In this document: positions 10,374-19,845 of the stretch, piece by piece | Position numbering within the stretch: the stretch's first letter is position 1 | How the letters are laid out: each line of letters starts with the position of its first letter | Source: Burkholderia metallica | Lineage (GTDB): Bacteria > Pseudomonadota > Gammaproteobacteria > Burkholderiales > Burkholderiaceae | DNA: 64,000 nucleotides | Assembly: GCF_902832845.1 (NCBI RefSeq) | Contig: NZ_CADFDB010000004.1 | Location: 434,001 to 498,000 of the forward strand | Reading direction: 5' to 3' | Program-made: the position numbers and the translations under genes | Notes under the pieces: generated by a model | Databases searched by the model: none | Told to the model about the DNA's origin: nothing | Seen by the model: only the letters and a program-made list of their open reading frames with translations

Positions 10374-11567
10374 TTGTTGAATTCCCTGCTCGATTTTCTT
10401 TCCCACGGGCTCCTGCATTTTTCGTGGTGGCAGGTCGCGCTGTTCGCGCTGGCCGTCACGCACGTCACGATCATCGGCGTGACGGTCTATCTGCATCGCT
10501 GCCAGGCGCACCGCGCGCTCGAACTGCATCCGATCGCGAGCCACTTCTTCCGCCTCTGGCTGTGGATGACGACCGGCATGCTGACCGGCCAGTGGGCCGC
10601 GATTCACCGCAAGCACCACGCGAAGTGCGAGACCGAGGAAGATCCGCACAGCCCGCAGACGCGCGGCATCTGGAAGGTGTTCCTCGAAGGCGCCGAGCTG
10701 TATCGCGCGGAAGCGAAGAACGAAGAGACGATGCGCAAGTTCAGTCACGGCACGCCGAACGACTGGCTCGAACGCAACGTCTATTCGAAGTACCCGATCC
10801 TCGGCGTGAGCCTGATGATGGTGATCGACGTCGCGCTGTTCGGCGTGCTCGGTCTCACCGTGTGGGCCGTGCAGATGGTCTGGATTCCGTTCTGGGCGGC
10901 CGGCGTCGTCAACGGCTTCGGTCACTTCTGGGGTTATCGCAACTTCAACTCGGCCGACGCGAGCACGAACCTGTTCCCGTGGGGCATCGTGATCGGCGGC
11001 GAAGAGCTGCACAACAACCACCACACGTTCGCGACGTCGGCGAAGCTGTCCAACAAGTGGTACGAGTTCGACATCGGCTGGATGTACATCCGCATCATGT
11101 CGGCGTTCGGTCTCGCGAAGGTGAAGAAGGTCGCGCCCACGCCTCGCCTGAACAAGCCGAAGACGGTGCTCGACCAGGAAACGCTGCAGGCCGTGCTGTC
11201 GAACCGCTATGAAGTGATGGCGAGCTACGGCAAGGCCGTGAAGCGTGCGTACCGTCAGGAGCTCGCTCACCTGAAGGAAATCGGCGGCGAGAAGTACCAG
11301 CTGATGCGCGGCGCGCGCAAGTGGTTCCACAAGGATGCCGACGGCCTCGACGAGCCGCAGAAGAAGCTGCTGCCGGAAATCTTCGCGAACAGCCAGAAGC
11401 TGCATACGTATTTCCAGCTGCGCCAGGATCTCGCCGCGATCTGGGATCGTTCGACCGCCTCGCGCGAACAGCTTCTCGCGCAATTGCAGGATTGGTGCCA
11501 TCGCGCAGAACAAAGCGGCATCAAGGCGCTGCAGGAATTCGCGACGCGCCTGCGCCGCTACGCCTGA
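10374..11567 (+). CDS. Membrane fatty-acid desaturase (acyl-CoA/acyl-lipid delta-9 type)
   Basis: Likely introduces a double bond into fatty acyl chains, adjusting membrane fluidity. The 397-aa protein shows the three histidine boxes of the di-iron membrane desaturases: HRCQAHR at 41-47, HRKHH at 78-82 and HNNHH at about 213-217, between hydrophobic segments. The best start is TTG at 10374 (or the adjacent TTG), with a weak AGGTAA upstream; no ATG lies near. The residues after about 280 are hydrophilic and longer than in minimal desaturases. A terminator follows. Confidence 0.9.
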   Translation: MLNSLLDFLSHGLLHFSWWQVALFALAVTHVTIIGVTVYLHRCQAHRALELHPIASHFFRLWLWMTTGMLTGQWAAIHRKHHAKCETEEDPHSPQTRGIWKVFLEGAELYRAEAKNEETMRKFSHGTPNDWLERNVYSKYPILGVSLMMVIDVALFGVLGLTVWAVQMVWIPFWAAGVVNGFGHFWGYRNFNSADASTNLFPWGIVIGGEELHNNHHTFATSAKLSNKWYEFDIGWMYIRIMSAFGLAKVKKVAPTPRLNKPKTVLDQETLQAVLSNRYEVMASYGKAVKRAYRQELAHLKEIGGEKYQLMRGARKWFHKDADGLDEPQKKLLPEIFANSQKLHTYFQLRQDLAAIWDRSTASREQLLAQLQDWCHRAEQSGIKALQEFATRLRRYA

Positions 11568-11598
11568 TTCGAAATCGATTAGAATCTAAGGACGTCAA

Positions 11599-11624
11599 AA
11601 ACCCCGCGTTGGCGGGGTTTTTTT
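11599..11624 (+). terminator. Rho-independent terminator after the desaturase gene
   Basis: AAACCCCGC / GCGGGGTTT stem with a GTTG loop, followed by a run of seven T. Confidence 0.9.
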
Positions 11625-11727
11625 ATTGGGTCCGCCGGTTTTTTGAAGGGTAATCGGCAGGGCCGGATTCGTATGACGCATTGGGGCAATGCGGCAGTGT
11701 TGTTCCGGTGTGTGTTCAGGGGATGGG

Positions 11728-11810
11728 ACCGGAGTAAGCGCTGAAGCGCTAACTCGGGTCGACCGCGAAGCATGGGGCCTGAGTAAGTGCTAAAGCACTA
11801 ACTCAGGCCG
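11728..11810 (+). promoter_or_regulatory. Tandem pair of covarying hairpins in the nadA leader
   Basis: Two 34-nt stem-loops at 11728-11761 and 11777-11810, with start points 49 nt apart. Both follow one pattern: GACC/GGCC outer stem, a G-G or T-A pair, GAGT/ACTC, an A-A mismatch, AGYGC/GCRCT and a four-base TRAA loop. The inner stem changes AGCGC/GCGCT to AGTGC/GCACT, a compensatory C-G to T-A change, which argues for conserved RNA structure. The second hairpin ends just before AGGAGA, the nadA ribosome-binding site. I do not recognise it as a named riboswitch; regulation of nadA is inference. Confidence 0.7.
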
Positions 11811-11819
11811 ACAGGAGAT

Positions 11820-12962
11820 ATGGAGATGCAATCGACGATCAAACCCGTCGAGTATGACCGGCCCGTCGCAGCAGGGACCGTATGCGGCGTGGGGCAGGCA
11901 TGGGCCAAGGTGCCCGACGCACCGTCCGCCGAAGAGCGTGCCGCGCTGAAGGCGCGCATCAAGGCATTGCTCGTGCGTGAAAGGGCCGTACTGGTCGCAC
12001 ACTACTACGTCGACGCCGAATTGCAGGAACTGGCCGACGAAACTGGCGGCTGTGTTGCAGATTCGCTCGAAATGGCCCGCTTCGGCCGCGATCACGACGC
12101 GCAGACGCTCGTCGTCGCCGGCGTGCGGTTCATGGGCGAAACCGCGAAGATCCTGAGCCCGAACAAGCGGATCCTGATGCCCGACCTCGACGCGACCTGC
12201 TCGCTCGACCTCGGCTGCCCGGTCGACGAATTCTCGGCGTTCTGCGATGCGCATCCCGACCGCACCGTCGTCGTCTACGCGAATACCAGCGCCGCCGTGA
12301 AGGCGCGCGCGGACTGGATGGTCACGTCGTCGATCGGCCTCGAAATCGTGGCCGACCTGCACGCGCGCGGCGAGAAGATCATCTGGGCACCGGATCGCCA
12401 TCTCGGCAGCTACATCCAGAAGAAAACCGGAGCGGACATGCTGCTCTGGCAAGGCTCGTGCCTCGTGCACGACGAGTTCAAGGGCATCGAACTCGATCTG
12501 CTGCGCGCCGAGTACCCGGACGCGAAGGTGCTCGTCCACCCCGAATCGCCGGAAAACGTCGTCGCGCAGGCCGATGTGGTCGGCTCGACCACGCAACTGA
12601 TCGATGCGGCCGTCAAGTTCGACGCGAAGCGCTTCATCGTCGCGACCGATCTCGGCATCCTGCACAAGATGCAGCTCGCGGCACCCGGCAAGACCTTCAT
12701 CGCCGCGCCGACGGCCGGCAACAGCGCCACCTGCAAGAGCTGCGCACACTGCCCGTGGATGGCCATGAACGGCCTCGCGAACCTCGCCGACGTGCTCGAG
12801 CGCGGTCACAACGAGATCTTCGTCGATCCCGCGATCGGCGAGCGCGCGCGCCTGCCGATCGACCGCATGCTCGACTTCGCGGCCGCGCACAAGAAGCGCG
12901 TGCAGGCGAGCGGCGATCTGCAGCGCGACCAGCAACTGTTTGCGAACGTGGGGGCTGCATGA
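11820..12962 (+). CDS. nadA: Quinolinate synthase A
   Basis: Condenses iminoaspartate (made by NadB) with dihydroxyacetone phosphate to quinolinate, using a [4Fe-4S] cluster. 380 aa, typical length. The C-terminal cysteines in [11 protein letters not shown] near 302-310 include a cluster ligand, and [10 protein letters not shown] near residue 60 is a conserved substrate region. The start at ATG 11820 or 11826 follows AGGAGA. It overlaps nadC by 4 bp (ATGA), and the tandem hairpins lie directly upstream. Confidence 0.97.
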   Translation: MEMQSTIKPVEYDRPVAAGTVCGVGQAWAKVPDAPSAEERAALKARIKALLVRERAVLVAHYYVDAELQELADETGGCVADSLEMARFGRDHDAQTLVVAGVRFMGETAKILSPNKRILMPDLDATCSLDLGCPVDEFSAFCDAHPDRTVVVYANTSAAVKARADWMVTSSIGLEIVADLHARGEKIIWAPDRHLGSYIQKKTGADMLLWQGSCLVHDEFKGIELDLLRAEYPDAKVLVHPESPENVVAQADVVGSTTQLIDAAVKFDAKRFIVATDLGILHKMQLAAPGKTFIAAPTAGNSATCKSCAHCPWMAMNGLANLADVLERGHNEIFVDPAIGERARLPIDRMLDFAAAHKKRVQASGDLQRDQQLFANVGAA

Positions 12963-13840
12963 GCAACGCCGTCTCCCCGCTGTTCGACGTCGTTCGCAAG
13001 CAATACGGCGCGGCATTCGACGACGCCATCGCGCGCAACGTGGCCGATGCGATCGCGGAAGATGTCGGCACCGGCGATCAGACCGGGCGGCTCGTCCCGG
13101 CCGGAGAACGCCGTCGCGCACGCATCATCGTGCGCGAGGAGGCCGTGCTGTGCGGCGTGCCGTGGTTCGAGGCCGTGATCGCCCGGATCGATCCGGCGAT
13201 CGTCGTGCAATGGCGCTACCGCGAAGGCGACCGGATGACGTCCGATTCGACCGTCTGCGAACTCGAAGGGCCGGCGCGCGCGCTGCTGACCGCCGAGCGC
13301 AACGGGCTGAATTTCCTGCAGTTGCTGTCGGGTGTCGCGACCGCGACGCGCCGTTACGTCGATCGCGTCGAAGGCACGCGCGCGAAGATCCTCGATACGC
13401 GCAAGACGCTGCCGGGTCTGCGGCTCGCGCAGAAGTACGCAGTGCGCGTCGGCGGCGGCGAGAACCAGCGTCTCGCGCTGTATGACGGCATCCTGATCAA
13501 GGAAAACCATATCGCAGCGGCCGGCGGTGTCGGCGAGGCGCTCGACGCGGCGTTCGCGCTGGCGTCCGGCGTGCCGGTGCAGATCGAAGTCGAGACGCTC
13601 GCGCAACTCGAAACCGCACTCGCGCATCGCGCGCAGTCGGTGCTGCTCGACAATTTCACGCTCGACATGATGCGTGAAGCGGTGCGCGTGGCAGACGGCC
13701 GGGCGGTGCTCGAAGTGTCGGGCGGCGTCAATTTCGATACGGTGCGTGCGTTCGCGGAAACGGGGGTCGATCGCATCTCGATCGGCGCGCTGACGAAGGA
13801 CGTGCGCGCGACGGATTACTCGATGCGAATCGTCGACTGA
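12959..13840 (+). CDS. nadC: Nicotinate-nucleotide pyrophosphorylase (carboxylating)
   Basis: Converts quinolinate and PRPP to nicotinate mononucleotide, the third committed step of de novo NAD synthesis. 293 aa. Conserved phrases are [33 protein letters not shown] and the barrel strands with QIEVETL, VLLDNF and EVSGGV. The ATG at 12959 overlaps the nadA stop, so the two genes form one translational unit. The frame is open far upstream inside nadA, but that part is out of frame with real coding and is dropped. Confidence 0.97.
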   Translation: MSNAVSPLFDVVRKQYGAAFDDAIARNVADAIAEDVGTGDQTGRLVPAGERRRARIIVREEAVLCGVPWFEAVIARIDPAIVVQWRYREGDRMTSDSTVCELEGPARALLTAERNGLNFLQLLSGVATATRRYVDRVEGTRAKILDTRKTLPGLRLAQKYAVRVGGGENQRLALYDGILIKENHIAAAGGVGEALDAAFALASGVPVQIEVETLAQLETALAHRAQSVLLDNFTLDMMREAVRVADGRAVLEVSGGVNFDTVRAFAETGVDRISIGALTKDVRATDYSMRIVD

Positions 13841-13861
13841 CCGCGCCCCGTCGATCAGACG

Positions 13862-13898
13862 AAAAAGCCGTTGGCGTGCAAACGCCAACGGCTTTTTT
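13862..13898. terminator. Bidirectional terminator between nadC and nadB
   Basis: A 16-bp arm pair containing GCCGTTGGCGT / ACGCCAACGGC with a GCAA loop, flanked by A5 and T6. It serves both convergent genes. Confidence 0.93.
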
Positions 13899-13931
13899 CC
13901 TGTGCGGCCGCAGCCGGGAAGGGCGTGCGGC

Positions 13932-15518
13932 TCAGCGACGCGTACGTGGCGTGAGCACGCTCGGCAGGGCCTTCGGCAGCGAGTTCGGCCAGTCGCGGCT
14001 GTAGTGCAGCCCGCGGCTTTCGCGGCGCGAGTGTGCGCTCTTCACGATCAGCGTCGCCACGTCGACGAGGTTGCGCAGCTCCAGCAGGTCGCGCGTCACG
14101 CGGAAGTTCGCGTAATACTCGTGGATCTCGTCGCGCAGCAGGGACAGACGGTGCTTCGCACGTTCGAGACGCTTGTCGGTGCGCACGATGCCGACGTAGT
14201 TCCACATCAGGCGGCGCAGCTCGTCCCAGTTGTGGGCGACGACGACTTCCTCGTCGGCATCCGACACGCGGCTTTCGTCCCACGCGGGCAGCGCGGCGGG
14301 CGTTTCGGCATCGAAACCGGCAGCCTCGATCGCCTCGGCCGCCGCGCGGCCGATCACCAGACATTCGAGCAGCGAGTTGCTCGCGAGCCGGTTCGCGCCG
14401 TGGAGCCCGGTGTACGACGTTTCGCCGACCGCATACAGGCCCGCGAGATCGGTGCGCCCGGCGAGGTCGGTGACGACGCCGCCGCACGTGTAGTGCGCGG
14501 CCGGTACGACGGGAATCGGCTCTTTCGCGATGTCGATGCCGAATTCGAGGCAACGTGCGTGGATCATCGGGAAGTGTTCGCGCAGGAACGCTTCCGGCTG
14601 GTGGCTGATGTCGAGATACACGCAGTCGATCCCGCGCTTCTTGATCTCGAAGTCGATCGCGCGCGCGACGATGTCGCGCGGCGCAAGCTCGGCGCGCGGA
14701 TCGTGCGCGGGCATGAAGCGCGTGCCGTCGGGCAGCTTCAGCAGGCCGCCTTCGCCGCGGACGGCTTCCGAGATCAGGAACGATTTCGCGTACGGATGGA
14801 ACAGGCAGGTCGGGTGGAACTGGATGAATTCCATGTTCGACACGCGGCACCCCGCGCGCCACGCCATCGCGATGCCGTCGCCGGTCGCGGTATCGGGATT
14901 CGTCGTGTACAGGTAGACCTTGCCCGCGCCGCCGGTGGCGAGCACCGTATGCGGCGCTTCGATCGTGATCGTGCGGTCGTTGTCGACGTCGAGCGCGTAC
15001 AGGCCGTGACAGCGGCGGCCGGGCAGGCCGAGCCGGTCCGACGTGATCAGGTCGATCGCGTGGTGGTTCTCGAAGAACGTGATGTTCGGATGCTGGCGCG
15101 CACGCGCCGACAGCGTCGCGAGCACCGCATGGCCGGTCGCGTCGGCCGCATGGATGATCCGGCGGTGACTGTGGCCGCCTTCGCGCGTGAGGTGGAAGCC
15201 GAGTTCGGCGGCATCGTCCTTCGTGAACGGTACGCCCTGCGAGATCAGCCATTCGATCGCTTCGCGGCCGTGCTCGACGATGTAGCGCGTCGCGCCTTCG
15301 TCGCACAGGCCGCCACCGGCGACCAGCGTGTCGTCGACGTGGTTCTCGATGCTGTCGGCCGAATCGAGAACGGCCGCGATGCCGCCCTGCGCGTTATCGC
15401 TCGCCCCCTCCATCATCGACCGTTTCGCGATCAGCGCGACGCGTCGCGTGCTGGCCAGATTGAGTGCGACCGACAGCCCTGCCAGGCCGCTGCCGACGAT
15501 CGCCACGTCGAATTTCAT
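13932..15518 (-). CDS. nadB: L-aspartate oxidase
   Basis: FAD enzyme that oxidises L-aspartate to iminoaspartate for NadA. 528 aa. The N-terminal dinucleotide-binding motif is [14 protein letters not shown] at about 9-22; the substrate-site region [13 protein letters not shown] lies near 375, and the C-terminal helical domain of the succinate dehydrogenase/fumarate reductase superfamily follows. ATG at 15518 is preceded by GGAGA. Transcribed towards nadAC, so all three genes of quinolinate/NaMN synthesis are together but on opposite strands. Confidence 0.97.
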   Translation of the reverse strand: MKFDVAIVGSGLAGLSVALNLASTRRVALIAKRSMMEGASDNAQGGIAAVLDSADSIENHVDDTLVAGGGLCDEGATRYIVEHGREAIEWLISQGVPFTKDDAAELGFHLTREGGHSHRRIIHAADATGHAVLATLSARARQHPNITFFENHHAIDLITSDRLGLPGRRCHGLYALDVDNDRTITIEAPHTVLATGGAGKVYLYTTNPDTATGDGIAMAWRAGCRVSNMEFIQFHPTCLFHPYAKSFLISEAVRGEGGLLKLPDGTRFMPAHDPRAELAPRDIVARAIDFEIKKRGIDCVYLDISHQPEAFLREHFPMIHARCLEFGIDIAKEPIPVVPAAHYTCGGVVTDLAGRTDLAGLYAVGETSYTGLHGANRLASNSLLECLVIGRAAAEAIEAAGFDAETPAALPAWDESRVSDADEEVVVAHNWDELRRLMWNYVGIVRTDKRLERAKHRLSLLRDEIHEYYANFRVTRDLLELRNLVDVATLIVKSAHSRRESRGLHYSRDWPNSLPKALPSVLTPRTRR

Positions 15519-15615
15519 GCTGCATCTCCATCGTTACGCTTTTGTCTTGTGCATTCCGGCGGCCGTGGCCGCGGAAAGGGGAGAGCATACCGCGTCGCGC
15601 CGGAGCGTGCGCGCA

Positions 15616-15646
15616 AAACAAAAAGCCCCGCATGTGCGGGGCTTTT
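15616..15646 (-). terminator. Rho-independent terminator after rpmBG
   Basis: AAAAGCCCCGCA / TGCGGGGCTTTT stem with a T-rich tail on the minus strand, about 30 bp after the rpmG stop and before nadB. Confidence 0.88.
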
Positions 15647-15677
15647 CGGTCGCCGTCAGGCTGGCAGAAACCGGAGA

Positions 15678-15845
15678 TTACTTGATCTTGGTTTCTTTGT
15701 ATTCCACATGCTTGCGGACGACGGGATCGAACTTCTTGATCGCCATCTTTTCCGGCATGTTGCGCTTGTTCTTCGTGGTCGTGTAGAAGTGACCCGTACC
15801 AGCGGTCGACTCGAGCTTGATCTTGTCGCGTGCGCCTTTTGCCAT
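15678..15845 (-). CDS. rpmG: 50S ribosomal protein L33
   Basis: Small ribosomal protein of the 50S subunit, 55 aa, of the Lys-rich cysteine-free form typical of proteobacteria ([10 protein letters not shown] ... [11 protein letters not shown]). A GGAGCA ribosome-binding site precedes the ATG. It follows rpmB by 17 bp, the usual rpmB-rpmG operon. Confidence 0.97.
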   Translation of the reverse strand: MAKGARDKIKLESTAGTGHFYTTTKNKRNMPEKMAIKKFDPVVRKHVEYKETKIK

Positions 15846-15862
15846 GATTGTGCTCCTTGGGC

Positions 15863-16096
15863 TTAGGCTTCGCCGCGTGCGCGCAGGTCAGCGAGCACGG
15901 AATCGATGCCGTTCTTGTCGATCAGGCGCAGGCCGGCGTTCGAGACGCGCAGGCGCACCCAGCGGTTTTCGCTCTCTACCCAGAACCGGCGGTTTTGCAG
16001 GTTCGGCAGGAAGCGGCGCTTCGTCTTGTTGTTGGCGTGGGAAACGTTGTTGCCGCTCATCGGCGCTTTCCCAGTTACTTGGCATACGCGTGCCAT
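15863..16096 (-). CDS. rpmB: 50S ribosomal protein L28
   Basis: Ribosomal protein L28, 77 aa. [27 protein letters not shown] and the C-terminal IDKNGID are family hallmarks. First gene of rpmB-rpmG, with a GGAGTG ribosome-binding site. A well-formed promoter lies about 150 bp upstream, leaving a long 5' leader. Confidence 0.97.
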
Positions 16097-16249
16097 GAGA
16101 GCACTCCTAATACGCTAAATTCGGGGTTCGATCGCCGATGAAGGTTCCATCGCACCGCCACGTGATCCATGGCTGCACTCAGAACGCCGAAGCCCATACA
16201 GACAAGGCCCTTCGATGGCTAGAACTGGTTGGAAAAAAGACAGACGGCG

Positions 16250-16279
16250 ATTCTAGCAGAAAAAGTTCAGAAAAATCAA
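16250..16279 (-). promoter_or_regulatory. Promoter of rpmB-rpmG
   Basis: On the minus strand TTGATT (16274-16279) and TAGAAT (16250-16255) are separated by 18 bp, a good sigma-70-type match within an AT-rich patch. Transcription would begin near 16243 and give a leader of about 147 nt before rpmB. No ligand-binding fold is recognised in that leader. Confidence 0.7.
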
Positions 16280-16333
16280 ACCTAATTTCGCTTCGCCGTT
16301 GCGGCGCCGTCGGACGGGCCGCAACCGCACAGT

Positions 16334-17113
16334 CTACAGCCAACCGGCCCGTGCGAACGAAAAAGTATCGCAGGTGCCGATGACGACGTGATCGAGCAGC
16401 CGCACGTCGACGAGCGCGAGCGCGTCGTGCAGCACGCGGGTCAGGCGCCGGTCTTCCGCGCTCGGCTGCACCGCGCCCGACGGATGGTTGTGGGCGACGA
16501 TCAGCGCCGCGGCGTTGTGCACCATCGCGCGGCGCACGATTTCGCGCGGGTAGACCGCCATGCGCGTGAGCGAGCCGCGCGTGATTTCTTCCATGTCGAT
16601 CACGCAGTGGCGCGCATCGAGGTAGACGGCGGCGAAGACTTCGTGCGGGCGCGCGCCGATCTTCAGCCGCAGATAGTCCTCGACCGCGCCGGGCGAATCG
16701 ATCTGCTTCTTCTCGCGCGCTTTCTCCTTCAGCACGCGCCGCGCGATCTCGATGACCGCAACCAGTCGGGCGGAGCGCGCCGGCCCGATGCCGGGGTGCG
16801 CCTCGAAATCGTCGGCGGTTGCCTCCAGCAGCCCGCGCAGCGTCTTGAACTGCGCGACCAGCGCGCGGGCGGTGACGAATACGTCGTGCCCGGGCTTGCC
16901 GGTGCCGAGCAGCAGCGCGATCAGTTCGTCGTCGGTCAGGGCGTCCGGCCCGCGCTCCAGCAATCGTTCGCGCGGCCGCTCGGGCCGCCAGTTGCCCGGA
17001 CGGCGCTTGCTTCGGCGGATCGGGATGACGCGGCCGGACGGCGCGGCGGGCGGATCGGCGGCGTCGCGACATTCGACGGGCGGCAGGGGGACAGCAAGGC
17101 AGGATGACAGCAT
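16334..17113 (-). CDS. radC: RadC/YicR family JAB-domain protein
   Basis: The 259-aa protein has an N-terminal helix-hairpin-helix-like region and a C-terminal MPN/JAB metalloprotease-like domain. The metal motif is H208-N-H210-P-S-G with S218 and D221. The historical role in DNA repair is disputed, so function is not settled. About 40 extra residues rich in Arg and Pro precede the usual start of the family, so a later start is possible. Divergent from fkpB. Confidence 0.92.
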   Translation of the reverse strand: MLSSCLAVPLPPVECRDAADPPAAPSGRVIPIRRSKRRPGNWRPERPRERLLERGPDALTDDELIALLLGTGKPGHDVFVTARALVAQFKTLRGLLEATADDFEAHPGIGPARSARLVAVIEIARRVLKEKAREKKQIDSPGAVEDYLRLKIGARPHEVFAAVYLDARHCVIDMEEITRGSLTRMAVYPREIVRRAMVHNAAALIVAHNHPSGAVQPSAEDRRLTRVLHDALALVDVRLLDHVVIGTCDTFSFARAGWL

Positions 17114-17186
17114 GCTCGAAACTCCATTGGCGGCGGGCAGTGTGCGCGACGTCGTCGCACTTTCCGCCTTGCGCGCTCAGGTGACT

Positions 17187-17192
17187 TACAAT
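17187..17192 (+). promoter_or_regulatory. Candidate -10 box for fkpB-ispH
   Basis: TACAAT in the 135-bp radC/fkpB interval, about 57 bp before the fkpB ATG. No convincing -35 box at standard spacing. Confidence 0.35.
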
Positions 17193-17248
17193 ATTGGCTT
17201 TGCGCCGGGCCTATCGGCCGTATCGGGCGCCGACCGAACGAGTAATTC

Positions 17249-17704
17249 ATGAGCCTCATCGATCTATCCGAAGTGAAGCCCGGTTCCCACGTCACGTTGC
17301 ATTACCGGCTGGCACTGGCCGACGGCGCCGACATCGTCAACACCTTCGCCGACAAGCCGGCCACGCTGCTGCTCGGCGCGGGGCAGCTGGCGCCGTCGCT
17401 GGAACAGATTCTGCTCGGGCTCAGGGTCGGTGACCACTCGACTTTTCGGCTATCGCCCGAGCAGGGGTTCGGTCCCCGCAATCCCGACATGCTCCAGCGC
17501 GTGACGCTGTCGACGCTGCGCGAGAACGGGATGGTCGGCGACGATTTCACGCCGGGCGAGCTGATCGAGTTCAACGCGCCGGACGGCGGCCGATATGCCG
17601 GGGTGCTGAAGGAAGTCGGCGAAACCTCGGCGCTGTTCGACTTCAATCATCCGCTCGCGGGCCAAGCGCTCACGTTCGAAGTGAAAATCATCGGAATCCT
17701 GTAA
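17249..17704 (+). CDS. fkpB: FKBP-type peptidyl-prolyl cis-trans isomerase (SlpA/FkpB type)
   Basis: Prolyl isomerase and probable chaperone, cytoplasmic because no signal peptide is present. The 151-aa sequence has the FKBP beginning [12 protein letters not shown], the insert-in-flap region around [15 protein letters not shown], and the closing strand [14 protein letters not shown]. It ends 2 bp before ispH, a pairing common in proteobacteria. Confidence 0.93.
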   Translation: MSLIDLSEVKPGSHVTLHYRLALADGADIVNTFADKPATLLLGAGQLAPSLEQILLGLRVGDHSTFRLSPEQGFGPRNPDMLQRVTLSTLRENGMVGDDFTPGELIEFNAPDGGRYAGVLKEVGETSALFDFNHPLAGQALTFEVKIIGIL

Positions 17705-17706
17705 TC

Positions 17707-18687
17707 ATGAGCACCACCGATACACTGTCCGGCCAGACCGTCGCAGCCGATGCCGAAATCCTGCTGGCCCAGCCGCGCGGTTTCTGCGCAGGCGTCGATC
17801 GCGCGATCGAGATCGTCGAGCGCGCGATCGCGATGCACGGCGCGCCGATCTACGTTCGTCACGAGATCGTCCACAACAAGTACGTGGTCGAGGATCTGAA
17901 GAAGAAAGGCGCGATCTTCGTCGAGGAACTCGAGGAAGTGCCGGCCGGCAATACCGTGATCTTCAGCGCGCACGGCGTGTCGAAGGCCGTGCGCGACGAG
18001 GCCGACGTGCGCGGGTTGCGCATTTACGACGCAACCTGCCCGCTCGTCACGAAGGTGCACGTCGAGGTGGCGAAGATGCGTCAGGACGGCGTCGACATCG
18101 TCATGATCGGGCACAAGGGCCATCCGGAAGTCGAAGGCACGATGGGGCAGGTCGAGCGCGGCATGCATCTCGTCGAGAGCGTCGAGGACGTGCAGAAGCT
18201 CGAGCTCGCCGATCCCGAGCGCATCGCGCTCGTCACGCAGACGACGCTGTCCGTCGACGACGCCGCCGAGATCATCGGGGCGCTGAAGGCCAAGTATCCG
18301 AAGATCCGCGAGCCGAAGAAGCAGGACATCTGCTACGCGACGCAGAACCGCCAGGATGCGGTGAAGTTCATGGCGCCGCAGTGCGATGTCGTGATCGTCG
18401 TCGGCAGCCCGAACAGCTCGAATTCGAGCCGCCTGCGCGAAGTGGCCGAGAAGCGCGGCGTGGACGCGTACATGGTCGATGCGCCCGACCAGATCGATCC
18501 GGCATGGGTCGCGGGCAAGCGCCGCATCGGCGTGACGGCCGGCGCGTCGGCGCCCGAAGTGCTCGCCCAGGCCGTGATCGCGCGGCTGCGCGAGCTGGGC
18601 GTGCGCAACGTCCGTGCGCTCGACGGCATCGAGGAAAACGTGTCGTTTCCGCTGCCGCGCGGGTTGAACCTGCCGCCCGCCGCCTGA
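17707..18687 (+). CDS. ispH: 4-hydroxy-3-methylbut-2-enyl diphosphate reductase
   Basis: Last step of the MEP isoprenoid pathway, reducing HMBPP to IPP and DMAPP with an iron-sulfur cluster. 326 aa. The cluster cysteines are in [11 protein letters not shown] (C27), [11 protein letters not shown] and the CYATQNRQ segment, the latter near residue 210. The N-terminus has about 15 residues before the conserved [10 protein letters not shown]. Forms a two-gene unit with fkpB and ends at a strong terminator. Confidence 0.97.
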   Translation: MSTTDTLSGQTVAADAEILLAQPRGFCAGVDRAIEIVERAIAMHGAPIYVRHEIVHNKYVVEDLKKKGAIFVEELEEVPAGNTVIFSAHGVSKAVRDEADVRGLRIYDATCPLVTKVHVEVAKMRQDGVDIVMIGHKGHPEVEGTMGQVERGMHLVESVEDVQKLELADPERIALVTQTTLSVDDAAEIIGALKAKYPKIREPKKQDICYATQNRQDAVKFMAPQCDVVIVVGSPNSSNSSRLREVAEKRGVDAYMVDAPDQIDPAWVAGKRRIGVTAGASAPEVLAQAVIARLRELGVRNVRALDGIEENVSFPLPRGLNLPPAA

Positions 18688-18714
18688 TTGACGCATCGCA
18701 CCCACGGAACACCG

Positions 18715-18742
18715 AAGCGCGCCTCCCGGCGCGCTTTTTTTT
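18715..18742 (+). terminator. Rho-independent terminator after ispH
   Basis: AAGCGCGCC / GGCGCGCTT stem, TCCC loop, followed by T8. Confidence 0.92.
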
Positions 18743-18956
18743 GTCTGTCGGAATTGCAATCGCAACCATTATTCGTACTCAAGGTGCAACCCGGTTGCTC
18801 TGGCTGTTCGGAAGCGTTTCTCAAAATTGGTTGCAATGCAGGAAAACCCCATCGAATCAGGTTTATTGGCGTTCTATAAATGGAGTTACAATGCGCCCGT
18901 TTTCAGGCCGGAATGGCTTTGAAATCGGGTTTTGGCAAGGCGCGGGAGACCATTCG

Positions 18957-19634
18957 ATGCATGTGAAGTTGGCTTACGCCGTGTCCGTCGCCGCACCGGT
19001 TGCAATGCTTGCCGGCTGCAGCAAAAACAGCGACGACCGGGCGGCCAGGGAGGCTGCGGTGTTCGCGGCACCGTCGGCCAGCGGCGTGCGCGTCGCCGGA
19101 ACCGGACGTGCGGCATCGTTCGCGGGCCGCATCGCGCAATGGGGCAAGGACAAGGAAAACGGGGCACGTTTGGCGATCGAGGAAATCCACGCGCTGGGCC
19201 TGGCGAACGATCAGGCAGCGAGTACGCAGGTTGCAATACCGCAAGCCGCCGGTCGCGGCGTGACGGCGAGCGGGCGTGCCGATCGACGCATGCCGGCCAT
19301 GGCGCCCGGCGATGCGCGCAGCGTGCCGATGTCGTCGCCCCTCTTTCATTTCGATTCGACGAAACAGCGCGTCGCCGCGGGCAATCGTGCCGCGGCGCGC
19401 AGCCTGGTTCGTACGATGGATTCCGACGCAGTCCTGACGAATGTCGGGCGTTGCGTTCGCCGTGCGTCGCCACGCAGCGCGGCACGGAATCCGATCCGTT
19501 CGGGTGCGGGGCTTGCCTCGCACCGGACGGGACAAGGCACGGATGCCGGGCAACCGGACGATGGCCGTCTCGGCATGCTGCTTCACGACTTCAAGGAGGC
19601 CACGAACACCGTCCTCGATGTCGTGACGATTTAG
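18957..19634 (+). pseudogene. Degenerate branched-chain amino-acid-type periplasmic binding protein (LivJ/LivK remnant)
   Basis: Open frame of 225 aa with a good ribosome-binding site (GGAGA) before ATG 18957; an in-frame ATG at 18891 also exists. The N-terminus is a lipoprotein signal (MHVKLAYAV ... LAGC), and GKDKENGARLAIEEI near residue 63-77 matches the start of LIV-type binding proteins. The next ~125 residues are Arg/Ala-rich and do not resemble the family, whereas the last residues (LLHDFKEATNTVLDVVTI) again look family-like. Intact binding proteins are about 370-390 aa. I infer a hollowed-out remnant of the livHMGF binding-protein gene; a short functional lipoprotein cannot be excluded. 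Confidence 0.65.
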
Positions 19635-19648
19635 CGACGGGACTCATG

Positions 19649-19678
19649 ACGGCACCGGAACAGTGCGGTGCCGTTTTT
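19649..19678 (+). terminator. Terminator between the binding-protein remnant and livH
   Basis: ACGGCACCG / CGGTGCCGT stem followed by T5. Transcription of the remnant gene would largely stop here, leaving livH dependent on read-through or its own start. Confidence 0.8.
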
Positions 19679-19845
19679 GTATCCGCTCCGGCGGCAGGTC
19701 CGGCCGTACAGGCCGGGCGGCGCGCGCCGGGACGATCCACCCTTACCGGTATCGACTAGTACCCGCAGTGTCGCCGAGAAGGCGCGATTCCTCGCTTACC
19801 CGCGGGGCGCAACGTCCTCCGGCAGCACGGGCCAAGGAGCTTTAA

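Noticed and set aside
16097-16249. Long leader of rpmB as a ribosomal-protein autoregulatory RNA
   Set aside because: No recognised protein-binding fold or repeat could be drawn with confidence.
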